From Deltaproteobacteria bacterium HGW-Deltaproteobacteria-12 (lineage in GTDB: Bacteria > Desulfobacterota > Syntrophia > Syntrophales > Smithellaceae), in contig PHBK01000018.1 of assembly GCA_002840565.1 (NCBI GenBank), forward strand, positions 62,001 through 126,000: a stretch of DNA of 64,000 nt, written 5' to 3'. This document shows positions 25,882 to 34,691 of this stretch, one piece after another (position 1 is the stretch's first letter; each line of letters begins with the position of its first letter). The translations under genes and the position numbers were made by a program. Below the pieces are notes generated by a model that was given only the letters and a program-made list of their open reading frames with translations, was not told the origin of the DNA and did no database searches.

Positions 25882-26622
25882 TTAAATATTACTCCTGTCA
25901 TGCTGATGGCAAATAATGTGCTGACTGGCCGACCCGAAAAGACCGGCCATGTCCGGTGAAGTGCAGAAATCCTCAAAAGAGCCGGCAAAAATAATTTTCT
26001 TATCCAGATAGAGCAGTGAACTTGCATAGTTGCCCAGGATACCCGTGTCATGAGTGATCAGAATAATTGTTGTTCCCTCGTGGCGATTCAATTCCTGGGT
26101 GAGCTGGTAAAAGCTGTCCCTTGTTTTCGGGTCGAGAGCGGTGGTTGGTTCATCAAAAATAAGTAATTCGGGCTTAACAGCTAAAGCTCTGGCCAGCATT
26201 GTTCTTTGCTGTTCACCATAGGAAAGCTCACCGATCAGGCGGGAGGAAAGATGCTCGATGTCCATCATCTGCAGTACCTGTTTTATGTCACCATAATTTG
26301 CTTTACGTCTTGCCCCCAACTGGACAATTTCCCGGACAGTGCCGGGGAAGTGAGTATTCAGTGCGGCCAGACGCTGAGGTAAGTAGCCGATTTTATTCCA
26401 TGAACTAAAAGCAGCCAGCGGCTGTCCGAACAGAGATATGTTGCCTTCCCGGGGCGTTAGAATACCCAGGATATTTTTAATCAATGTGCTTTTGCCGGAG
26501 CCGTTCGGCCCCGCTACGCCCAGATAATCACCTTTATTTACAGCAAAGGATATGTTCTGGAGAACTTCTATGCCGTTATAACAGAAGGTCAGTTTTTCGA
26601 TGCGAATTATATTTACGGGCAT
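25882..26622 (-). CDS. znuC: Zinc ABC transporter ATP-binding protein ZnuC
   Basis: A 246-residue ABC ATPase. Walker A is GPNGSGKST, the Q-loop YLPQR, the signature LSYGEQQR, and Walker B LLIFDEPTTALD, followed by the switch histidine in ILITHD. It powers zinc import with ZnuB and ZnuA. The ATG overlaps the last ten bases of znuA. Confidence 0.96.
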   Translation of the reverse strand: MPVNIIRIEKLTFCYNGIEVLQNISFAVNKGDYLGVAGPNGSGKSTLIKNILGILTPREGNISLFGQPLAAFSSWNKIGYLPQRLAALNTHFPGTVREIVQLGARRKANYGDIKQVLQMMDIEHLSSRLIGELSYGEQQRTMLARALAVKPELLIFDEPTTALDPKTRDSFYQLTQELNRHEGTTIILITHDTGILGNYASSLLYLDKKIIFAGSFEDFCTSPDMAGLFGSASQHIICHQHDRSNI

Positions 26623-27560
26623 TGCAGGCCTCTTTTGAGATTAACCAGATTTTCTTCCATGAGCTCCAGGAAAGAAACATTCCGGGACATTTCGGCTTTG
26701 CTTATGGCATGTCCGTTATTGAGCTTCAGCAAATTCGCCCCTGTTTCTTGGGCAATTGTTTGGGCGAGGCGGGGATTGATTAAATCTTCAGAATAAATAT
26801 AAGAAGCTTTGGCGTTCTTGATTTGTGCAATCAGTTCCATTATTTTTTGCGGTTCCGGTTCGGAATCAGCCGAGGCATTATAAACGGAATAATATTTTAA
26901 ACCATATCTATCAGCCAGATAAGCAAAAGCCCAATGCCCGGCATGCAGTATGGTCCGGCTTTTACACCCGGTTAATTCCGTGCGGAATTTGTTGTCCAAA
27001 GCCGTCAATTTGTTTTTGTACTGGGTTGCGTTTTTTAAATAATAGTCGCTGTGGCGCGGATCGGTCTTTACCAGGGCAGACGCAATGCTATCCGCCATTT
27101 TCTGAGCATTATTGAAATCAAGCCAGATATGCGGATCGAATTTGGCGGAGTGATGCTGCCGGTGATGTTCAACTACTTTGCCACCACCGGTTGATGGAAA
27201 CATGCCAATACCGCTGCCTGTTTCCACGGGAAGCAGTTTGCTTTTGGATGATGTTGCCGCAATTACTTTATGCGCCCATTGCTCCAACTCCATATTTACA
27301 TAAAGAAATAAATCCGCCTTGCTGATTTTTATAATGTCATCCGGTTTCAGTTCATAATTGTGGGCATCAGTTGCCGGCGGCAGCAGCATGCTTACGGCAA
27401 CTTTCTCGCCGCCGATATTACGGGCCATGTCATAAAGCGGGAAAATGGTGGCGATTACGTGTAATTTGTTGTCAGCTTTCCCGGTTTCACCGGAATTCCG
27501 GCAGGAATAAATGAAGGGCAACAATAATACCAGAAGGTAAACAAATATTTTTTTCGACAT
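26613..27560 (-). CDS. znuA: Zinc ABC transporter substrate-binding lipoprotein ZnuA
   Basis: A 315-residue cluster A-I metal-binding protein. The N-terminus MSKKIFVYLLVLLLPFIYSC is a lipoprotein signal ending in a lipobox cysteine. A histidine-rich loop (VVEHHRQHHSAKFDPHIWLD) is the mark of zinc-specific members; further ligands are expected at HWAFAYLADRYGL and the YSEDLINPRLA region. The frame opens at 27620 inside zur, but AGGAGG stands before the ATG at 27560. A candidate Zur operator lies 28 bases upstream. Confidence 0.95.
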   Translation of the reverse strand: MSKKIFVYLLVLLLPFIYSCRNSGETGKADNKLHVIATIFPLYDMARNIGGEKVAVSMLLPPATDAHNYELKPDDIIKISKADLFLYVNMELEQWAHKVIAATSSKSKLLPVETGSGIGMFPSTGGGKVVEHHRQHHSAKFDPHIWLDFNNAQKMADSIASALVKTDPRHSDYYLKNATQYKNKLTALDNKFRTELTGCKSRTILHAGHWAFAYLADRYGLKYYSVYNASADSEPEPQKIMELIAQIKNAKASYIYSEDLINPRLAQTIAQETGANLLKLNNGHAISKAEMSRNVSFLELMEENLVNLKRGLQCP

Positions 27561-27580
27561 GTATTTTCCTCCTTTACTGA

Positions 27581-28033
27581 TCATTTTTGCAACTTGATTG
27601 CATTCCGGCAGCCGGCACAAAGTCCGGAAATGTTTATTTCGATATGTTCAATGCTGTAATCTTTTTCGGCTGCAAGCCACTGGCTGGCCTGCGAAAAAGT
27701 AAGCGGTTCCAGACAGGAAAGCGCTGCGCAATTCCTGCAGAGGAAATGCGGATGTACCGGATTTTCCACGGTGGCCAATTCAAAATAATTAGCGCCGCCG
27801 GTCGAGGTTATTTCTCTGATTAGCTTGTGCTTCTTGAATAAAGACAGGATGCGATAGATTGTTACCCGGTTGATCCGAATTTTTGATTCCAGCGCCTGCC
27901 TGATGCCGCTGATACTGACCGGTACAACGGTGTTCATGAGAATATTTAAAACAGCAATCCGCTGCGGCGTTTTGGAAAGCCCTGTTTTCTGCAGGATAAG
28001 CAAAGTATCTCTGTCCGGTGTACTGGCACTCAT
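27581..28033 (-). CDS. zur: Fur-family zinc-uptake regulator Zur
   Basis: A 150-residue Fur-family repressor: winged helix at about 10-85 and a dimerisation domain with HPHFLCRNC and LCAGCRN, the two CxxC pairs that hold structural zinc. Its position at the head of znuACB marks it as Zur rather than Fur or PerR. It should repress this operon when zinc is sufficient, through the palindromes at 28053-28067 and 27588-27602. No good ribosome site precedes the ATG at 28033, so expression may be weak. Confidence 0.9.
   Translation of the reverse strand: MSASTPDRDTLLILQKTGLSKTPQRIAVLNILMNTVVPVSISGIRQALESKIRINRVTIYRILSLFKKHKLIREITSTGGANYFELATVENPVHPHFLCRNCAALSCLEPLTFSQASQWLAAEKDYSIEHIEINISGLCAGCRNAIKLQK
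27588..27602 (-). promoter_or_regulatory. Candidate Zur box before znuA
   Basis: TGCAACTTGATTGCA, one imperfect step from the palindrome upstream of zur. It lies over the last codons of zur and 28 bases before znuA, so it could give znuACB zinc-responsive control of its own. Confidence 0.5.
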
Positions 28034-28052
28034 GGAAGTCAGTTACCAAAAA

Positions 28053-28067
28053 TGCAACTTAGTTGCA
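28053..28067. promoter_or_regulatory. Candidate Zur box before zur
   Basis: A perfect interrupted palindrome TGCAAC-TTA-GTTGCA, 19 bases before the zur start, of the general form bound by Fur-family proteins. It lies in the gap shared with the divergent hemerythrin gene, whose possible TATAAT is at 28110-28115. Confidence 0.6.
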
Positions 28068-28181
28068 ACAGTTAATTAAAGAACTGCCTGCGCATCCCTG
28101 TTTGATATTTATAATCTTTCTGTTAAGATATATTGTAATCTTACCTGCAAATTTGAACAAAAAAGACGACAAGGAGGATTT

Positions 28182-28724
28182 ATGAAACCGATCGGGCCTT
28201 TGATGTGGGAGCACAGACTCATTGAAAAGATGCTGGTGTCTCTGACAGAGCATATCGACAAAATCGAAAAAAGCAAAAAAGTTAATACACTGGTCATTGA
28301 CAACGCGGTCGATTTTATTCGCATGTACGCTGATCGCACCCATCACGGGAAGGAAGAAGAGATTCTTTTTCGGGATTTGGCTAAAAAAGAGCTCACACCG
28401 GAACTTAAAAGAATTATGCAGGAATTGCTCGACGAACATGTCTGGGGCAGAAAAACAACGGCGGCGCTGGTTGAAGCTCGGAACAAATACGTGCAGGGGG
28501 ACGGGAATGAATTAGCCCGGATAATCAATTTGGCGCGGCAGCTGACCGGTTTTTATCCCCGGCATATTGAAAAAGAAGACAAGCACTTTTTTTATCCCTG
28601 CCAGGAGTATTTCACCAGGGAAGAGCAGGAGAAAATGCTGGCGGAATTCTGGGAATTCGACCGCAAAATGATTCATGAAAAATACAATAAAGTTTTTGAA
28701 GAATACACTAAGCTCAGTTATTAA
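28182..28724 (+). CDS. Hemerythrin HHE-domain protein
   Basis: A 180-residue four-helix protein. Histidine/glutamate pairs fit a di-iron site: WEHRLIEKM, HHGKEEEILF, DEHVWGR and HIEKEDKHFF. Such proteins bind oxygen, nitric oxide or iron, and in anaerobes are linked to oxygen sensing or repair. AAGGAGG precedes the ATG. It is divergent from zur and stands alone; a role in zinc handling is not indicated. Confidence 0.9.
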   Translation: MKPIGPLMWEHRLIEKMLVSLTEHIDKIEKSKKVNTLVIDNAVDFIRMYADRTHHGKEEEILFRDLAKKELTPELKRIMQELLDEHVWGRKTTAALVEARNKYVQGDGNELARIINLARQLTGFYPRHIEKEDKHFFYPCQEYFTREEQEKMLAEFWEFDRKMIHEKYNKVFEEYTKLSY

Positions 28725-29043
28725 GCTTCAGAGCACTATCCATTGTGGTGACACTGAAATAAAACACTATATATTGATTTTTTCCTTGATTTATGGTTTT
28801 TTTAATGCTAAAATAACGACCAAGATAAAAAAAAGAATTCCATGGAATGTGCAGGGACTGGTTGCCGGTCAAGTAAAAAGGAGTTGCTCAAGAAAAAGAG
28901 GTAGAGGTAATTGGCAGTATAGGAGAACCGCGGAAAAGGCCAGACTGCTATTGCACCACCTGAGGGACATAAAGATACTGATTGCATTTCCAGAGCCAAA
29001 AGACGCGGTTGAAAAGGTTAACTAAATTTCCAACCATCACCGG
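28725..29043. other. Gap without a recognised gene after the hemerythrin gene
   Basis: About 320 bases ending at a strong terminator. One frame is open through it to 29025 but has a run of basic residues and no family I know. A 20-codon frame (28842-28904) encodes MECAGTGCRSSKKELLKKKR, and the two other frames carry protein-like stretches broken by stops, as a decayed gene would. The AT-rich first 100 bases may hold a promoter. A small RNA is another option. Confidence 0.3.
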
Positions 29044-29075
29044 AAAGGCGGGTCATAATTGATCCGCCTTTTTTA
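29044..29075 (+). terminator. Rho-independent terminator
   Basis: GGCGGGTC / GATCCGCC with loop ATAATT, followed by six T. It closes whatever is transcribed from the hemerythrin gene and the gap after it. Confidence 0.82.
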
Positions 29076-29113
29076 TTTCGGTGATGTATTAATTATTGGC
29101 CGGTAAGCACAAA

Positions 29114-29671
29114 ATGACCAGTTTTCAGGCAGTTCATTCAGCGGAGCAGATAACAGAGGTAGTGACTCTGGCGTACGAGATTTGGCAGGAGCACTATGTC
29201 CCCATTATCGGCCAGAGACAAGTCGACTACATGTTGGAGAAGTTCCAGAGCGAGAGAGCGGTGACTGAACAGCTTCGTAATTTCTATGAGTATTATATAG
29301 TTATCCATCAGGGGCAAAACGTGGGATATGTGGCTGTTGTTCCCAACCGCCTTCAATCAGCTCTTCTCATCAGCAAGATCTATATCCGGAGGCCCAAACG
29401 TGGTCATCGTTTGGGAAAAACGACCTTGCGGTTTGTGGAGAACATCTGTCTGCAACGGGGAATCAAACTGATCTGGCTAACCGTAAATAAAAACAATGCC
29501 CATTCTATTGCCTGGTATTTGCGGATGGGCTTCCGAAACGTCGGATCAACCATTGCCGACATCGGCGGAGGTTTTGTAATGGACGACTTTCGACTGGAAA
29601 AAACAATGGATCAGCAATCTTCCGGAGGCGGCAGTCTGATGAATGCCCCCGGGCAGTTACTTTGTTCTTAA
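29114..29671 (+). CDS. GNAT-family N-acetyltransferase
   Basis: A 185-residue acetyltransferase. The acetyl-CoA loop is RPKRGHRLGKTTLRF, preceded by the KIYIRR strand and followed by LTVNKNNAHSIAWYLRMGF, the usual motif B. The acceptor is unknown; the overall pattern is like RimI/PaiA-type enzymes. A TTG at 29096 also fits the frame, but the ATG at 29114 is preferred. No operon partners. Confidence 0.85.
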   Translation: MTSFQAVHSAEQITEVVTLAYEIWQEHYVPIIGQRQVDYMLEKFQSERAVTEQLRNFYEYYIVIHQGQNVGYVAVVPNRLQSALLISKIYIRRPKRGHRLGKTTLRFVENICLQRGIKLIWLTVNKNNAHSIAWYLRMGFRNVGSTIADIGGGFVMDDFRLEKTMDQQSSGGGSLMNAPGQLLCS

Positions 29672-29815
29672 TTAATTCCGGAAGCCCGAATATTGCTGCC
29701 AGATTGGAATTGACAGACATACTTTAATTGTCTTATACTTTCAAAACGGTTAAATAAATTCTGCTCAGTTTAAGACAACTCCTAAAAGTATAAACCAAAT
29801 CAAAGGTGGAAAATG

Positions 29816-30073
29816 ATGTCAAGAAAAGGATTACCGAAAACGAAGGTTGTGGAGAGAATCGTATCAATTAAGACAGTTGACGGAGCGATCATCAGAGGCA
29901 AGATCAATATCGGGGAAAGGAACCGGATATCTGATTTTTTCCTGACGAACAAAACTCCTTTTGTCCTGGTTTATGACATGCAGGATCAGATTAATCTGAA
30001 TAAGGTACTGATCATTAACAAGCAACATATTGTTTGGGTGGAGCCGGAAGATACACCGGGTCAAGATGAGTAG
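29816..30073 (+). CDS. Short conserved protein of unknown function (DUF6812-like)
   Basis: An 85-residue soluble protein: an RIVSIKTVDGAIIRGKINIG strand pair, a DFFLTNKTPFVLVYD core and a closing LIINKQHIVWVEPED strand. This resembles a small beta-barrel domain common in Desulfobacterota (I believe DUF6812), with no known activity. AGGTGG stands six bases before the second of two tandem ATGs. It lies alone between the acetyltransferase and the hydrolase. Confidence 0.65.
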   Translation: MSRKGLPKTKVVERIVSIKTVDGAIIRGKINIGERNRISDFFLTNKTPFVLVYDMQDQINLNKVLIINKQHIVWVEPEDTPGQDE

Positions 30074-30217
30074 AAGCGGAGCTTATTTTCAAGACAAGAC
30101 AGGCCGTCATGGCCAATTTCGATCCGGGATATGCTCTGTAATGAGTTGGAGGTGACACCGGGGGCGGATTTCATACCGGGAGAATATTAATTTGAAATAT
30201 GCAGAAGAGGTATCTCA

Positions 30218-31114
30218 ATGCCGGGAATAACCTCCAATGGGATACGGCTTGAGTATGAAACATTCGGAACCCCTTCCGACCGGCCGCTCCTGCTGATCAT
30301 CGGACTGGGCGGACAATTGATCCAGTGGGATGAAAATCTCTGCCATGACCTCGTTTCGCGCGGCCACTATGTCATCAGATATGACAACCGCGATGTCGGA
30401 CTCTCCACCAAGTTCGATAAGGCGGACATGCCTGACGTCATGGGAACATGGCGGAAAATTCTCAACGGCGACAAAAGCGGTGTGCCCTATACAATTGAAG
30501 ATATGGCTGATGATGGAGCAGGACTGCTGACCGCTCTGGGAATCCCCTGCGCCCATATCTGCGGCATGTCCATGGGGGGAATGATTGCCCAGACAATGGC
30601 ACTGCGGCATCCTTCCCGGGTCTTGAGCCTGACCTCCATTTATTCCAACACCGGAAATCCGGATCTTCCCCAACCGAAACCGGAAGTGTGGTCGGCCATG
30701 ATGGCTCCCCCTCCCGCCGAGCGGCTCGCTAATATAGAGCATATGCTCGGATTTTTCAAAATGATCGCCGGACAAGGCTTTCCTTTTGATGAAGATTGGA
30801 CCCGCAGAATAATGGCTGCAAGCTACGACCGCTGTTTTTATCCTCAGGGCACCGGTTACCAGTCACTTGCCGTAGCTGCGCAAAATAACAGGAAAGATGT
30901 TCTCGCCTCGATAAAGGTTCCTGTGCTGGTTATTCACGGAACCGATGATCCTCTGGTGCCGGTGGAGGGTGGAAAAGAGACCGCCGCCGTAATACCTGGT
31001 GCGAAACTTATCTTGATCGAGGGAATGGGACATGATCTCCCGCACGGCGGGGCATGGCCGCAGATCGTAGAGGCAGTTGCCGCTCATACCCTGGAAGCAT
31101 CAAAGAATCCTTGA
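30218..31114 (+). CDS. Alpha/beta-fold hydrolase
   Basis: A 298-residue alpha/beta hydrolase. The nucleophile serine is in GMSMGG (about residue 117), the acid in GTDDPLVP (about 246) and the histidine in GMGHDLP (about 275), so the triad is complete. RYDNRDVGLST is the oxyanion-side motif seen in the family containing TAP and aclacinomycin methylesterase-type enzymes. Substrate unknown. The 3' end overlaps in a different frame the upstream extension of the next gene, and the two may be co-transcribed. Confidence 0.88.
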   Translation: MPGITSNGIRLEYETFGTPSDRPLLLIIGLGGQLIQWDENLCHDLVSRGHYVIRYDNRDVGLSTKFDKADMPDVMGTWRKILNGDKSGVPYTIEDMADDGAGLLTALGIPCAHICGMSMGGMIAQTMALRHPSRVLSLTSIYSNTGNPDLPQPKPEVWSAMMAPPPAERLANIEHMLGFFKMIAGQGFPFDEDWTRRIMAASYDRCFYPQGTGYQSLAVAAQNNRKDVLASIKVPVLVIHGTDDPLVPVEGGKETAAVIPGAKLILIEGMGHDLPHGGAWPQIVEAVAAHTLEASKNP

Positions 31115-31149
31115 TTTCGGAAGGATCCGGCAAGGAATTTCATATTTCT

Positions 31150-32355
31150 ATGAAGGTAATTGCTCCGCAACCGACAGACAAGCTGCCGTGCGATGATCCG
31201 TCCAACGCCCGCCGGGGCGTCGGGTTCGCGGTCTGGGAGTTCTGGAAGCACCTGCCGGTCTGGTACGTCCTTTACAGCACCTTAATGATGGCGATGATGG
31301 CGATTGTGTATTTCAATCCGTCGCGCCGCCTGCTGACCGCCACTGCTGTTTTCCCGCTTTTCTGGTTTTTTGTCTACTTCTATGCCCGGTTCTCCAGCGA
31401 TCCGGGCCGCGCGAGCGTATTCAAGCCGCTGCTGGCGATGGGCGCTGCGGTAACGGCGATCCTGATAGCTTTCAATCTGCTGCTCGGACCGGTGTGGCAA
31501 TCCGAAGTGATCGTGCCGATCAAGCAATTCTATCCCCACGCCCAGGTCGACCAGACTTCTCAAATCAGGGACAAACAGGGCAATCCGCTCTCCGACAACC
31601 GCGGGCTGCCGCTGGAGAAGGGGAAAATGATGACCGCCCCGGACGGCCGACTCTACAAGGTTGAGGGGAAGCTGCTGATTAACCTCGAATATAAAAGGAG
31701 AATTGTCGTCGGCCACGAAATAATGAACGTCTTGTGGCTGATGGTGCTGCTCGGGCATTGCTGGTACTGGCGCGGCCGCAAAGGGTTGATCAAGTTCTTC
31801 GTTGCCACATTGATCTACGGCTTTTTGCTGGAGAGCGGCGGGGTGGCGGGTGACTATTTCCGCGAGTACGACTACACCCTGTACCTGCCGCTGCTGGCGG
31901 CTCCGGTGGCGACGATGGCCGGCTGGCCGATGATCTTTTACTCATCGCTTTCTCTCTATGAGATGATCGAGCGGCGCTGGCCAAAGTTGAAAGAGACCAA
32001 CGTTGTGGCCATCGGTTTGATTATTGCTGTCATCGCAACCTCCTGGGATCTGCATATTGATCCGGTGGCAACCGGCCTTGGTCTCTGGACCTGGCATGAG
32101 CTGCTGCCTGCCTGGTATCTCGGCGTCCCGCTGCTTAATTTCATGAGCTGGATGACGGCGGTTTTTGTCTACGGTGTCGGTTATACATTTATCCACCGCC
32201 GTGCCGACTGGAGCGACCGGAAAAAAATTATCGCCATGTTCGGAATGATTCCTGTTTTACTGATTGCTGCCGCTATAATCAACTTTACGCTGATGGGCAT
32301 CATCGAGGGCTTCGACGGTCCAACCTGGCAGGTGCGTTCACTGAGCAGGGGTTAA
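31150..32355 (+). CDS. Membrane protein with CruF/DUF422-like carotenoid-biosynthesis domain
   Basis: A 401-residue protein with about eight hydrophobic helices and a charged loop near residues 120-180 (PHAQVDQTSQIRDKQGNP). The C-terminal half has ESGGVAGDYFREYDYTLYLP, AGWPMIFYSSLSLYEMIE, DLHIDPVATGLGLWTWHEL and GVPLLNFMSWM, the pattern of DUF422 proteins, some of which hydrate carotenoids (CruF). No other carotenoid gene is in the window, so its substrate is open. The upstream frame begins at 31054 inside the hydrolase gene; the ATG at 31150 starts the hydrophilic N-terminus. It is placed 35 bases after the hydrolase stop. Confidence 0.72.
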   Translation: MKVIAPQPTDKLPCDDPSNARRGVGFAVWEFWKHLPVWYVLYSTLMMAMMAIVYFNPSRRLLTATAVFPLFWFFVYFYARFSSDPGRASVFKPLLAMGAAVTAILIAFNLLLGPVWQSEVIVPIKQFYPHAQVDQTSQIRDKQGNPLSDNRGLPLEKGKMMTAPDGRLYKVEGKLLINLEYKRRIVVGHEIMNVLWLMVLLGHCWYWRGRKGLIKFFVATLIYGFLLESGGVAGDYFREYDYTLYLPLLAAPVATMAGWPMIFYSSLSLYEMIERRWPKLKETNVVAIGLIIAVIATSWDLHIDPVATGLGLWTWHELLPAWYLGVPLLNFMSWMTAVFVYGVGYTFIHRRADWSDRKKIIAMFGMIPVLLIAAAIINFTLMGIIEGFDGPTWQVRSLSRG

Positions 32356-32498
32356 GCGCAGCGTTGCCGGTGTGCCGGTCCTGCTTCCCGACAACAACAA
32401 ACGGCACCCGGGACCGCGATTTGCTCTGGGCGGCTTTCTGGTATCCAAGAATGTCGGTAACCGGAAAGTGGGCCGATAACGAAGGCTGTCTTGATAAA

Positions 32499-33524
32499 TC
32501 AAGCAATGCTTTTTTTCTGAGGCTTGATTATTACCTTGATCGATTCCCGGCTGTCGGAGACCAATTGAAAGCCTTGGACAATATCGTCCAGGGCAAGCCG
32601 GTGTGTAATCAGATCATCAACCGCAATATTTCCCGAGTCTATCAGCTTAATCGCTTCAGCAATATCAGAAGGACCGCAGTAGTAGGACGTGAGAATGGTG
32701 ATTTCTTTCATCCAGAAATCATTGACGGGAACAACGACTCTCCTGTCCGGTGCGGGAACGGCGAACAATACAATAACTCCGCCTTTATCCACACAGCTCC
32801 AGGCCTGCTCCAAAGCTGAATCAGCTGACGCGCATAAAAGAACGACGTCGGCATTTTTTCCGGTTTCTGCAATCAGTCGATCCCGGATATTGCCTGTTGC
32901 ATCGATGACGGCAGCAGCGCCGATGTTTGCGGCAAACTGCAGCTTCATTTTATTAAGATCGGCGGCGATAACTTTACATCCTTTGGAGCGGGCGAGTTTT
33001 ACGTGAAGCAGTCCCGACATGCCGCAGCCGATCACCAGCACGGAATCTTCCTTTTTTACGCCCGCCATTCTCTGCGCCCGGACAACACAGGCCAGAGGTT
33101 CTATGAAGGTGCTTTGATCGTAAGTGATATGCTCCGGCAGCAGATAGGTGCCGCTTTCCACGATGGTTTCCGGAACCAGGATATATTCGGCAAAACCGCC
33201 GGGAAGCCGTTCCCTGATCTCCGAACATTGGGGATAATGTCCGTTTTGGCAATAAAAACATTTCCCGCAGGGCACTTTAGGAGCGATAAATACCCGGTCG
33301 CCGGGATTAAATTTTTTTACGGAATCGCCAACTTTTACAACCTGAGCGCCGATTTCATGCCCCTGGACCAACGGAGCCCGCGGCAGCCGGTACCATTCGA
33401 CCACATCGCTGCCGCAGATACCGCAGGAAATAATCTTGACCAGCATTTCCTTCGGACCGGGGGTAGGGGTCGGTACCTCTTCTACCCGAATGTCTTTGTT
33501 GTTGTACCAGTAGGCAACTTTCAT
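32499..33524 (-). CDS. Zinc-dependent medium-chain alcohol dehydrogenase
   Basis: A 341-residue MDR enzyme. Catalytic zinc ligands are C in GICGSD and the histidine in GHEIG; structural zinc cysteines are in PCGKCFYCQNGHYPQC; the Rossmann motif is VIGCGMSGLLH (about 168-178). It resembles threonine and sorbitol dehydrogenases that oxidise polyols or hydroxy acids with NAD(P). It follows the aldolase gene by 50 bases on the same strand and is probably its partner in a small sugar or hydroxy-compound pathway. Confidence 0.9.
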   Translation of the reverse strand: MKVAYWYNNKDIRVEEVPTPTPGPKEMLVKIISCGICGSDVVEWYRLPRAPLVQGHEIGAQVVKVGDSVKKFNPGDRVFIAPKVPCGKCFYCQNGHYPQCSEIRERLPGGFAEYILVPETIVESGTYLLPEHITYDQSTFIEPLACVVRAQRMAGVKKEDSVLVIGCGMSGLLHVKLARSKGCKVIAADLNKMKLQFAANIGAAAVIDATGNIRDRLIAETGKNADVVLLCASADSALEQAWSCVDKGGVIVLFAVPAPDRRVVVPVNDFWMKEITILTSYYCGPSDIAEAIKLIDSGNIAVDDLITHRLALDDIVQGFQLVSDSRESIKVIIKPQKKSIA

Positions 33525-33542
33525 TAAAATAAAATATTCCCC

Positions 33543-33577
33543 TCAGCCTTCAGCCTTCAGCCCTCAGTCTTCAGCCT
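33543..33577. repeat. Short tandem heptamer repeat
   Basis: Five adjacent copies of TCAGCCT with small changes (TCAGCCT, TCAGCCT, TCAGCCC, TCAGTCT, TCAGCCT), filling most of the gap between the aldolase stop and the dehydrogenase start. A sixth partial copy lies in the aldolase end near 33585. Confidence 0.75.
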
Positions 33578-34460
33578 AATTCCCCTCAGCCTTTAACGTG
33601 TTATAAAGATCAAAAGCCTTCGCCGGAGTCTCGTTTTCATGGACTACGGCCCGCACTGCCTTAAGCATGGCGACGGGCGCCTCCGACTGGAAGATGTTGC
33701 GTCCCATATCGACGCCGGCAGCTCCCCTCTGGACAGCGTTATACGCCATAGTCAGCGCATCCAGTTCGGGTATTTTTTTGCCGCCGGCCATTACGATCGG
33801 TACAGGGCAGGATGCGGTGACTGTCTCGAAATCTTTTTCCACATAGTAAGTCTTGATATAATGGGCGCCAAGCTCCGCGCATATCCTGCAGGCCAGCCGG
33901 AAATACTGCGCATCACGGGCCATATCTTTACCTACAGCGGTTACGGCCAGAGTTGGAATACCATAGCGCGTGCCGATATCAACCATTCGCGTCATATTAA
34001 TGATCGATTCTTTTTCGTGTTCACCGCCGATAAAGACCTGGACAGCCATGGCGCAGACATTTAAGCGGATGGATTCCTCAATGTTTACGGCAATTTCCTC
34101 GTTGGACAGCTCTTTGAGGATGCTTGCACCGCCGGAAACACGCAGCACAATGGACTGAGATGTGGAGGGCGGCACAACACTCCTCAGAATGCCCCGGGTC
34201 AGCATGAGAGTGTCGGCATAAGGCATTAACGGAAGGATATTGATATCGACCCTTTCCAGGCCGGTGGTGGGTCCCTGAAAATAGCCGTGATCGATGGCGA
34301 GCATGACTGTCCGGCCGGAAACGGGATTAAATATCCGCGCCAGTCTGTTTTTCATCCCCCAGTCCAGAGAATTCGAGCCTTTGAGGAAGAAACCCTCGGT
34401 TTTCTGCGGTATGTCGGTATAAAACATTTTAGCTTCCTGAATTCCTTCGGTGTCCGCCAT
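33576..34460 (-). CDS. Class I aldolase of the LsrF/DhnA (DeoC-like) family
   Basis: A 294-residue TIM-barrel enzyme. The Schiff-base lysine is K203 in HYIKTYYVE, the same pattern as E. coli Lsr[12 protein letters not shown] (55-65) is the phosphate-side motif, and [12 protein letters not shown] and [13 protein letters not shown] form the sugar-phosphate pocket. Family members include LsrF, archaeal fructose-bisphosphate aldolase and ADH synthase of the alternative aromatic pathway, so the substrate is undecided. GGAGAAG precedes the ATG. Paired with a dehydrogenase gene downstream. Confidence 0.85.
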   Translation of the reverse strand: MADTEGIQEAKMFYTDIPQKTEGFFLKGSNSLDWGMKNRLARIFNPVSGRTVMLAIDHGYFQGPTTGLERVDINILPLMPYADTLMLTRGILRSVVPPSTSQSIVLRVSGGASILKELSNEEIAVNIEESIRLNVCAMAVQVFIGGEHEKESIINMTRMVDIGTRYGIPTLAVTAVGKDMARDAQYFRLACRICAELGAHYIKTYYVEKDFETVTASCPVPIVMAGGKKIPELDALTMAYNAVQRGAAGVDMGRNIFQSEAPVAMLKAVRAVVHENETPAKAFDLYNTLKAEGN

Positions 34461-34691
34461 TTTATTTCTTCTCCTTTCCGGTTCTGAAACAGCGATAAAT
34501 ATTTTATATATTTAACAAATTATTTCTCATCATTAAGTAACTTACTTTGCTTACCTTTATTATAGTCTGGCTTTTTTTTCAATAGCTCTGTCAATTGGGC
34601 ATGGGCAATAAAAGGTATAAAGCATTTGGCAAAAAAAGATTGATTAAGGTATAACAAGGCTACGAAGTATGAATTATATAAAGGAGAGAAA

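Noticed and set aside
28842..28904. Cysteine-bearing 20-codon frame resembling the GTGC motif of NuoF-type subunits
   Set aside because: Too short, with no continuation of a NuoF domain in any frame; kept only as part of the unexplained gap.
33543..33577. Possible CRISPR-like repeats
   Set aside because: The units are seven bases in direct tandem with no spacers, and no cas genes are present.
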